NCBI GenBank assembly: GCA_963082975.1
Contig: OY720345.1
Coordinates: 17,696,491-17,760,490, forward strand
Origin: Labia minor
Taxonomy: Eukaryota > Arthropoda > Insecta > Dermaptera > Spongiphoridae
Reading direction: 5' to 3'
Length of the DNA: 64,000 bases
The position numbers were made by a program, and so were the translations under genes. The stretch's first letter is position 1. Every line of letters begins with the position of its first letter. The notes under the pieces were generated by a model. The model saw only the letters and a program-made list of their open reading frames with translations. It searched no databases and was not told the origin of the DNA. Shown here in pieces: positions 48,701-60,700 of the stretch.

Positions 48701-51700
48701 CATTTTTTTTATTTCGTTGTTTCTTTTTACTATCTCGCCAGAGATATTATTGCGATCACGAAAATTTTCGATGTTGAGATTTTGATGTTTTTATACGTTT
48801 TGAAGGTTCCTGAATCATTTTCACTAAGGTTGAGAAAAATGTCTGTGTATGTGTGTGTGTGTATATGTGTGTGTGTATGTATGTAGGCAAGATTACGCAA
48901 AAACGGTTTGAGCTAGAATGATGAAATTTGGTACATGGACATTATTCAAAATTCATAGTTTTCTATCAACTTTTGAGAAATGTAGCTCAACCGGAAGAGG
49001 GTCATATCATATATATCTTTATTTTTACGGTCACTTTAGAGGAAAAAAAATCAAAACGTTGTAGGTAATTTTGATTGATAATTTTTCACATGATTAATAA
49101 TTGTATAAAACTGCTATATATAGAATTTCAGCTTGATTGATTCGCTGAAATTACCAGAATTAATTTTTTAACACTGCAAATCTCACGCGCCAACACGTGA
49201 CGTGGTGCCATCAACAAAAAGCCAAACATGCGCTGGTTTAATATTTATTATTTATTATTTATAATTTATAATTAATTAAATTTAATTTAAATATAATATA
49301 TTATTTAATCCAATTCAAATTGCGAGATAGTCGAGTGGAGACACTCCAGCTAATTTTATTTTTAGTATTATATATTTTTTACAATGTGCATTCAGTATCA
49401 TTATTATTATATTATATATGTGTTTATATGTAAAAATAATAGTAAACATAATAAAAAATCATTATTTTTCAATTTGTCACACCAAACAATATCTATAATG
49501 GGTCTAAATCTAATATAGGTATGTATAATTTTATATGCGGCCCGCGAAGTTATTATGCATTTCAAAAGTGGCCCGCAAGATCATTTGGGTTGGCCACCTC
49601 TGCACTAGGATATTATATTTAATTATGCATTATCCAATATATGAAGGAAAAAGGAGGATTTATTTGGAAGCATCGATTCAAATGCCTGTCAATGTGATTC
49701 AATTGCTTAAAATGGATGCCCAAAATAAAATAGATTGTGATAAAGTGCTCTTGTAATGGATGAATGAATTAAATTGTAATCAATGAATTATAATTTTTAT
49801 TTTGTTTTATTTAGTACACTGTAATAATTTCTAAAAATTATTTAATTTTTGAAATTTTCAAATTAAATTTAAAATAGTCATGAGGAAAAAATTCACTGAA
49901 AATTTACATAATTGCAACAAAAATTATATCATTTTGGAAAATAAAGAATTAATTTAAAATAATTTTAAAACTTATTAATATTTTTTTTATAAAATTTTTA
50001 ACGTTAATTGCCTAATTATCTGATTAGATAAAATACATTTCTTCCTTCTTAATATATTGAATTTGTGAATTTGTTATGATTTCATACAATCATCATATTA
50101 AAAATATTTTATTTAATTATTTAATTAAAAATATTTTATTTAATTATTTAATTAAAAATATAAATATATAAAATCCATTTAAAGTTAATGATTTTTATAA
50201 AATAAATAAGAATTATATAATTTGATTTACTTAAAGATATAAGAGCAAAGATTTCTCTTCATTAAAAAATTTATCACATTTTTCAAATAACAAAGATACA
50301 AATAAGACAAATGTCCATGGCCTGTAACTTACAATAAGGAGCTCTTACTTATTTTACCTAGTTTTACCTAGTTTAAAGAAATTGTTAAAAATTTCAAAAT
50401 TTATTATGTTTGGAATAAAGTACAGATTCAATAGTGGCAAATAACAGAGAATAAAAGAATTAAATATTATTTTTTGTATTATTTGTGAATTTGACAAATA
50501 AAATAATAAAAAATAATATGTAAATGTGTTTTTTTAAATTTTTGCCGAACGTTTAAGGAAATTCCAATTTATTCAGGAATTCCGGAATGGAAATTAAAGG
50601 TGAATGAATTCAAGAATGCCATAAGAATTGGATTAGCTTCAAGTGAAAGGCATCTATCGGTCGGTCGTTGCTTGCTGACTTGACCTAGTGACCTTCGTAC
50701 GGGATGACCCAATTTAATATTTATAAAACAAAAGGATTACTCATTTTTAGTCATTTTTCCAATATATCCTATATTTTTTTTTATTTCCATTTCATATAAT
50801 TATATTCTAATATATATATATATATTAATTCAATTAAAATTCATTTTTATTATATTTAAATATTTTTAAGAGAAAATTAAGAACAACTTTTACTCAGAAG
50901 AATGTCTGAACACGAATGGAATGTGTTAAAAATTTATAATCAATTAAATTTAAGATCCATTATAAAAGGAAAAGTAAATTCTAATAAAAATTGTTAAAAT
51001 TACAATATTTCAAATAATAAATAAATAAAAGCGATTTTTAACTTATGATTATATTATATAATCATTAGATTATATTTTTTTTTAATTGAATTTAAATTGT
51101 TTTCTATTAGAAACATTAGAAAAATGTATTATAATCAACTTAAAGATAGATAGCAAGCACTTTGATGGAACTAAAATAAATGAAAATTATCTTATATAAA
51201 TGTCATCAGGATTGATCGAATAAATAAGAATAAATATTCTATTTTTCATTGATTGACTGAACGAGATTTCAATTATACTAAATTACTATAATTGTTATAT
51301 TATCATGTAATGATTATATGATAAAATAATATATTTATAGATTTATTTAATTATCAAATCATTAAATATCAAACTTTAAAATATTTTTTCAATCTCAATT
51401 TTAATTATATAAATTTTATCTTATTATTCTAGCAAAAATTGTATATATATATATATATATTTGTGTATATATTTTTGTATTTTTGAAATATTAAACCTGG
51501 ATTTTTTTAAATTCACACCATAGATAATTTTTATAAAGAAAAATCGATTTCTATTGTGTGGTTTCAGCCTCGGGAAAAATAATCTTTGTTAGTTTTTTCT
51601 CAATTTAAAATAGGAATTTTTATATTAAAAAAAATGGCACCGGCGGACAGCGCTTCGTTAAATACAAAATATTATAAATAAAATAAAATTAAAAATATTT

Positions 51701-54700
51701 ATTTGAATAATATTTTGTAATCAAATTATATATATTATGTTATATCCACAGGCCATACTTTTCTGTCTTTCTGTGCATTAATAGGTAGGTTTAAGAGTTG
51801 TAGGTTTTAGGGCTATTTTTTTAATTTAATTTTAAATTATTTAAAATTGTTTTATTTATTTTAAATAATAATCTTAATCTTCAATATTTATAGTTCATAA
51901 GGAATAATTCTTTTAAAGTACCGAGCCGCGGCTCGATGAACCAGGTACTTTATTGTTATTAGTTCAAAATTCGGCCACATTTCAATTTTTAGAAAATTTT
52001 TGAATTAAATTTATATTCTTTACATAGACTGTAACGATAAGAAATGAAAGGGAGGGAGGTGAATGTAATATATATGAATTCACACCAGAAGATCGATCAT
52101 GAACTCACCTGTGGGGAGGGTGTCTATACCATGAAGTCGATCTTATCTACTTGTTCCCCGTATATATATTTTCTATATATTAAATATTTAAAGAAAAAAA
52201 AAACAATTAACGAAATGTTCTTAATCAGAACTAGTCCGGAACATGGATCGTGGGATTTTCACAATTGATCATTCTGCTACTGTTATTATTTAATAAGCAT
52301 AATTGTTTATAAAGGCAAAATATATTCATTTTTAGATCTACTTCCATATTTAATTATTATTAATTAGGATGATGTTTTTTAATAATAAACATGGATTAGA
52401 ACATCGATATTTCATCATTTTTGTTCATTCATTGAAATTTTGTTATATAATTTAATTTATCAATTATTTTTTTAAAAATATAATTAAAGTTAATGATGTT
52501 TTCATGGATGGTTGATTAAAATTTTTGCCCCATGTTCTAGTATAGATCAATAAATATAAATTCTGGATATTATTATTAAACATATTTTCTTTTTGATTCT
52601 GCATCTACTGTAAGTCAATAAACTTTGTTGTAAATTTAAAATTTTAATTCAATCTAATAATTATACTCACCGTTTATGAATATCAAGATTACTTTCCATA
52701 GTTATTATTCATTTTATGCTTTTATGTACTTTGGATGACTACTTTTCAAAGCGCAACATTTGATAAATTTAAATTTAAATAAATTAAACATTAAATTATT
52801 ATTTAAATGTTGTACCTATGGAGTTTCAAACAAATGCTATCAAAACGAACGTTTTATCTTTCTTAAAGCCTTTTAATATAATATAAAATCAAAAATATAA
52901 ATATAAAAAAATCTTTATAAAATAACGTATTTTTCATGGACTAAAAAGAATAAAATAATTTTTCTATAAGCCTGACAAAGTTTATGGATGAATTGCTTCA
53001 TATTCAACGAAAAACGTTGGGCGCATTTAGTTTTATTTATTTATATGAAACATCAAAATTTTTGTAATAATAAAAATTTTCTTAAACACATAAACTGACA
53101 AATTTTTTCATTAAGTAATAAAATTGATAGATTAAGCGCTAAGAAATTAATCTTTTATTATTTTTCACTGTAATATACTTATTTCAAATTATGTAACAAA
53201 TTTTAAAAGAATTATTATTTTCTTAAATTTACACATTATCAATCAAATCTAAAACAGTTGATTATATTAGAAGAAATAGTGTTATTGTTAATGAAGTGTT
53301 ATAGTGTGGTATGTAAGGATATATATAAATTATAGCTTTATAAAGGAATTTAATTACATAGAAATAAAATAGAAAGCAAATAAAAACTAAATGCTCCCAA
53401 CGTTTTTCGTTGAATATGAAACAATTCATCCATAAACTTTGTCAAGCTTAGAGAAAAAAAAAAATTTATTCTTTTTAATTCGATAAAATAAAATTATTCA
53501 TACAAAAAGATCTAAGATGAGAAATAGATAAAGATGATGTTATACGAAAATTTGCAAATAGAATAAAACAAAAAGAAAATATTAATCTTCTAAAAATGAT
53601 TATAATTATATTAAGTAAATGTTATTCTTGAAGTAATGTTTTTAAAATATATTTTTTATAATTATTATTTTAATTAAAAATTTCTCTTTTATTGTTATTA
53701 ATTATTTTCAAAATGAAAACCACTCAATATTTATTCGTCAGATGGCGTAATTGAAAATTCAAATATTAAATCAATTAACGCTAATTGCATTACAATTAAT
53801 TAGTTATAATTATATTTCTTCCATACCTTCTAGAGATCCATTGAAATATCTATAAAAACTATCTCAATTTAAAGTTGATGAAAAACGATTTCAATTTGTC
53901 ATAAGAGCGAACAGACAGACAGACATGAAGTGAAGGTGATAAAAATGTTATAATATAATATAATAATAATATTTATAGACGTATTTAATTCAGTTTTTTA
54001 ATTAATTTATGAATATAGAATATTTTAATTTATAGTATAATTCTATTTATAATTATAATTATTTTTAAAATAATATTTAAGAAAAAATTTAGTATTTAAT
54101 TGTAAAAATATGTGGACCATCTATGCCTATGGTACTCAGTCATAAGAACACCAAAAAGGAGGTTTTAGCTCCTTACAAGTCCCATGTTTAATTCATTTAT
54201 TCAACATGAAAGTGTGACAAAAACAATCTGAAAGATATGGCCAAAATTTCTCCAGATTTCTCCCTAAAATTTTTCTTTTTCTCATTTCTGCTATGGAAAC
54301 CTTTTATTAAATTTGTTTAAATTTTCCCAATGTGAATAAAAAACTATAATCTTATTAGAATGGTAGAATTGTTTATTAAATAAATTACTTACATGTTTTT
54401 GTTCACTTTAATTAATACATGATTGGTTTGTCTTTGTTAATACGTAATACTATTTAAATAAAATAATTTATTTAACAAATTATCTTTATTATTTAAATTT
54501 TAATTAAAAATAATTAATCTCTCTCAATATTTTAAATTATTAATAAAAATATAGAACTTCTATATTAATAAGAAAAAAATAATAATAAAATATTTATTTT
54601 ATACTCCAATTTAAATAAATATTTTTTTAATTTATCTATTCTATTAAATTCTTCATTATAATAGTTAAATTTGGCCTCTGCCTTAATCAAAATGAAAGAG

Positions 54701-57700
54701 AAAGTGTCTAAAAGAAAAGAATCCCGAAATTGGTACAGTCCCTTTAACAAGTCTAATCCTTTCAACATCCTACACTAATTTAACATTTTTGTGATACATC
54801 ATCACCAGGATATAATCTATATATAATCAAAAATTACAATAATTATTTTTTTTATATTTGATTGATTAAATTAATTTCATCGTTATGTCATCATATTATT
54901 ATTTATTTATTCTATTTACTAACCATTATTAATTTATTTTACATATTTATGAAAAATTTTGTTCAATTTAAAGACTAATAAGAATAAAAATGAAAAATAT
55001 CATTATCCATTTGGAAATATTAATCTCTTTAATTAAATTTTTTATATTAAAATTTGAATATATATATATTGTATAGTATATAATTTAAAAAATTATTATT
55101 ATTTAATCCATCAACCATCAAGTTACTTATTTACATGAATATTCGAAAAGATTTTTTAATGTGTGGGAGATGTGCATATCCCCGTTATATGAATACCCGT
55201 TAGGTAAAGATCCTTTATATATATATTAATTTTGCATATAATTCAAGTAGTAGAATATATAAATATATATATATGTGAGGTATTTATAAAATTATTAAAA
55301 TTTATTTCATATTAATAATTCCAACATAGAATAAAATAAAATAAAAAATTATAAATTTAAAATTTGTTAAATTATACTTTTGTAAAGTATTAAGAGATAA
55401 AATTTTAAAAGAATACATAAAATAAAAATAAAAAACCTGTTAGAAAATACAGCTTATTTGTTGATGAAGACATTCAATAAAATATCTTATAATAGGGGGT
55501 GTTTGCAATTTCCTGTGTGAAGAAAATAGAAGACTAGCATCTTCATCATTATATAATGTTTAGTTAGAACTGATGTGATAATAAATGTGATAAAAAATAT
55601 TAATTAATACTTTTTTCATTTTTTTTTTTAAATATTGCAAAATTAATTTTTATTTAAAATAATCAATGTGATTGTATAGATCAATGATTCTCAACCACTG
55701 TGCCGCGAGATTATCAAAATGTGCCTCGAGATTTTCAAAATGTGCAAATTTTACAAATGTAAAGTTCAAATTAAGAAAAAGTACTTATTTATTTTATATA
55801 TATATATATATATATATGTGTAAAAAAAAATTGTAAAATGTTTTTGCGATCAGACTCTTAAACATTTTCGACTTTTTTTCACTATGGTTCTAAAAAAAAA
55901 AGAAAAGGTAAAATGTTTTTTTCAATATGGTAAATAGGTAAATAACTTTTACACTTATCTTTTTCTTTGTGTGCCGCCAAATTTTTAAACCGTTAAAAGA
56001 GTGCCCCGGTAAAAAAAAGGTTGAGAATCACTGGTATAGATGAGTTAAATTTTCAATAAGTTATTGGGGTTCAAATTCCTTCAAATTTAAGAAATTTTTA
56101 AATTATTAATAATAAAAAATAGTGCAATAAAACATTTATATAAAATTTATCTTTGGTTATTATAAGGATTAGTTATACTTTAAAATTTTAGAAAAATATA
56201 CATTAATTTATTTCAAAATTTTTTTTATAGAGAAAATATGTGAATGGTAAAGAATAAATAATCGGTTTGTGATGTTTTTCGAGAAATGATTCGAATATAG
56301 GTTGCTGGAATATTTGATGATGATGTTGATGATGAAGATGATGATTTGATAAATGAGAGTGAATGTGTGAGTGTGTGTATCCTGGTGGCCGTGTTGTCCT
56401 TGAAAGCTGAAGTCTACGTCCTGAGGTGGCCCCACCTGTGCTCGGTGTTCCTTTTCCTTATTCGGCCCCTCTCACTCAGTTGTCCAACAACGGCTGCCTG
56501 GCCACCAGCTGCTTGGCTCGGCCTGTCTACGGTGTTTGCCTTTCCCAAACGAAAATCTCTCTCTGTGATTTTATCTCTCTCATCATCTCTCCCAACTCAG
56601 TGTAACTGTGCGGCAAAGAAATATCAATTCTGAAATAAATCATTAATTTATTTAATATTCATTCATATATGAATATGATTTAAAATAAAAAAAAATTAAA
56701 TCAAGTGACATTTGTGTGTTTATTTGAAGTTTTATTTTACTCTTATAATGGATCATCACAAAAATTAAACTTTAAAATTCCAATTCAACTAAAAATGTTT
56801 CGTCTTGTATATCGATTTCCTCAATTTCACATTTGGATTTTATCTTTTTTTTATATTCTTCATGTTTTTTTATAATTCAAAATTAGATCATATACAAAAT
56901 GTTAAATACAAAGGCCAATATTAAATCCATTTTCACGACGTTGAAAAAATATAATAATAGTACAAATTCTTTAAATATGGGTTCCCCAAAACCCGATGAT
57001 AAATTGACAAACTCTACAAACGCAAAGCAGACAACAAATAAAGTGAAAAACAAATCCATGGAGTCGTTAAGTATGAAAACGGCTAAAAAACCACCCACTC
57101 AAACCCATCAGAAAGCAGAACGGCGTAATTCTTACACTGGAATTGCTTCTTCAACAATTTCAAGTCCACCCACTCTTTCCACAACCTCCAATACAACAAC
57201 ACCTACACTCGAAATGAATAAAAAAAACAAAATTGTAAATAGAAATATTAAAAGAAATTTACCAAAAAACAATTCAAAACTATCGAAATTTATAGCAGAT
57301 TTAATTGAGGAGAGTCTTTATAAAAGAGAGGGGGTCGATTCTTATCCAAATATTGAAATAAATCAGCAACAACTCCCTCAGGTTTGTTTGATTTTTATTT
57401 TAGTTCTTCTATAATTTTATATCAATTTTTTTCCAATAAAAAGACTCAAAAGCGCTTGACAAGTGTTTGTGGATATAAAATTTATAAAGAAAAATTTTAT
57501 ATACATTTCATTATATATTTATTTTTAATTTTATAAATACTTGAATAAGGTTTATAAATTCTCACTGGAAAAGAAATTGAATGAACATTCCTGTCAATTT
57601 TTTTTTTCATTTTTAAATCATTTCTATATTTTTTAAATGAAGAAAAATCATTAAGTTAATTTATGATAATTGTATTTTGTATCAAATTCTTTACTTTTTT

Positions 57701-60700
57701 CTAATGATGATATTTTATTTTATTTTATTTTTTAATATATAAGAAAATTCATTGAAAATGTATTAAACAATTTTTTAAAATGATTTAATTAAATTATTAT
57801 CTATTTTTGTTTCTTTATAGGCCCGAACCGAAAGTGAATTACTTGATTCCCAATCAAGCGAGCAAAGTTTTTGGTTAATGCACCGATCTGGTTTTTCGGA
57901 AGCGACCCTTGTCGATGATGGTTCTGCCACCCCCACGAGTATAGTTGCTTCACCTTCTTCATCAGCTGTGTCCCAAGATGTTGCTGGAGGTCGTGTTTCT
58001 GTTCGTCTTGAAGCTACAAAGCAAATTATCACAATTCATCCCGATGATTTAGAAAAGGTATTAAATTATTTTTCTAGTTTCATATTAAATGATATTTATA
58101 ACATAATATTTATTATTATTTTTGTTTTGTAATAATTATTAGAAAAATTAACGTTATTTTGTATTTTTTTTATTTTTATTCATAATTACGATATTAAATT
58201 GAAAAATATTCATATATTAGATAAGAATATAAATTATTTATTAATTTTTTTTTTGTTTCTTTAAGGCAAATCCTCCTTCAATGGACTTTTGTGAAGATCT
58301 TTGTCAATTAAGGCATCTCAATGAGTCCTCTGTACTTCATACAATTCGTCAACGCTTCGGAAATCATCTCATCTATACTCGGGCTGGACCAGCGCTCATT
58401 GCTATTAATCCATCAGTACCTTTACCTATCTATAGTGACAAAGTAATTAATTCTTCTATCCAATTATATTTACTTTTAATGATAAAGAAACTTTTTCTTT
58501 TTTATTTCATAAAAATACAAAAATATTTTTAAATTAATGAAAAAATATAATTGATTAATATTTTTACTATTTTTATAATTGAATAGTTTTTTTCATTAAT
58601 TTTAAATCGATTGCCTGAAGTTAAGAAAAATATTCTTACATTTACAAACGATATTCTTACATTTACAAACATCTTAAGTTTAAAAATTTTAATAATAATT
58701 ATTTATAATCTTATTTTATAAAAATTGTATTTTTTTTTTTATTTTATTTTAGTTAGTGCCTCTTTTACGAGGATGTAAACCTGAAGATACCCCTCCGCAT
58801 ATCTACAGTTTAGCTCAACAGGCATTTCAGCAAGCAATGTCTACTCGTAGGGACCAAAGCATTATCTTTTTGGGACGATCTGGTTCGGGATCTACCTCGA
58901 ATGCTCATCGTGCCATGGAATATATTGCCCAAGCCGCTACTCCCTCTTTTTCCGGGGCTTCCAAAGGTTCTGAACGGGCCAACTCTGTTTCTTCAACCAC
59001 TACTCTTACTCAGTCTTCCTCTAATAATAATTTTATGAGTAGTGGAAAGGTAACTAACTTTCAATTTAAAAAAAAAAATAATTTTATTATTTTATTTTTT
59101 AAAAGAAATTTTTGTTTTAATAACAATCGAAAGAATAATTTCTTATTGTTTTTTTAATTTTCAAGGGAACAATTACAGTTGAACATCTCCAGGCGGCATG
59201 GATTATCCTTGAAGCTTTTTGTAATGCCCAAACGCCTTTAAATTCAAACGCTAGTCGAGCTACTCAACTATGGACTTTAGAATTAGATCATTCTGGTTTC
59301 ATCAATACAGTATCAATTCAAGTAATTAATTTTTATTATAGCTTTAATTCCTTAATAAAAATTAAGAAAAGAAACATTAATTAAATAAATTAATCAATAA
59401 ATAACGTGAGAATCTTTATAAAACCTATTTAGAAAATATATAGTAGGTTTCTAAAGAATTTAAATGAATTAAAATTAATTTATTTTGTTATTATGATATT
59501 AAATTTATTTAAATGACATTTAAATAGTGATGGGAAGATATCAATTTTTTTTTTATTTTATTAACAATAAAAAGTCTTAATTTTATTCCCTTTTTTAATG
59601 AAAAACTTATAAAACAAGAATAATATCTTATTTTCATTCTTTAATTTTCAAAAAACAAAAATTAATCAATTAATTGAATGATTTATAAAATACATTTTGA
59701 TAATCAATTTTCTACCTCATTTATTGTTTAAAAAATATAATATATATTGAGAAATTAAAATAAATTTTATTAAGAATAGAATTACAAATATCGCAGAAAA
59801 TTATGATTCCGAATCCTATGTTGATTTCTAAATATTCTACCTGATAACAATTTCAATCTAAGAAAAAATATAAATTATAGAATCCAAATCAGTACATAAA
59901 GATTATTAATTCTTTTGTTGTTTTCTTTTTAACAGGTGTTGCTTCTTGATCGAGCGCGAGTTTTCCGACGGCGTTCAACGTCTGCAACTCAACCTGATAA
60001 TAATTTTCATGTCTTTTATTATTTATTAGCTGCTGCTTGTGACGATGAAACACCTCTACCTAGGGATTTACAACTTCAATTAAACCTTCAGGTATGACTA
60101 GAATAATTTATTGAATATTTATTTTTATAGATTGATTTTAATTTTAAATCACTTTCAATTAAATAGACTCGATCCCATGGACAATCGCCAAATCCAGTAG
60201 CAACATTGGTTTCTAATATAGGCACGTCGAATACATCGGGGCCCGCAAATTCAGGAAACTGTATTCTTGGATGGACTCGTTTAGTTGCAGCTATGCATCG
60301 TTTGGGATTCCAAGAAAATGAAATGCGTGTCATTTGGAGTATTTTAGCTGCAATAATTCATTTGGGCGCTGCTGGTGTTGTTAAAGGTATTTCCATTTTA
60401 TTCTAAACATATATCTTATGTTGACTTTTTACATTCGTGCTTTGACTAAATGAATATTTAAAAAAACCATGTCTTACATTCACTATTATAAATAAGAGTG
60501 AACATTAATTTAATTTAATAACATAAAAAATTAAAATTAATATTGTTTAAATATTTATATATTTTCAGTTGGTTCAAGATGGCAATTTGGACAACCTCAT
60601 TGGGCACAGGTGGCATGTCAACTGCTTGGAATTGCTTTCGATGATCTTGCTAGAGTTCTCTTTAATACTACCAATGCAAATATTTCAAATTCTAATTCTA

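Larger units (their letters stand above)
47840..49760 (+). mobile_element. LINE reverse-transcriptase remnant, interrupted by a hAT MITE
   Basis: Degenerate RT motifs in order: FIDFK[14 protein letters not shown] (the F.DF..AFD box), [17 protein letters not shown] (the LQG..SPLLF.LY box), and YYSRMM near 48135-48155 where the F.DD box belongs. Several frameshifts and stops separate them. After the hAT insertion the LINE-like sequence resumes at about 49611. Its clade is not determinable. Confidence 0.6.

Noticed and set aside
56883-57098. Minus-strand open frame opposite the short-isoform myosin exon
   Set aside because: It is antisense to a convincing coding exon with correct splice phase; hydrophobic composition is a by-product of the sense strand.
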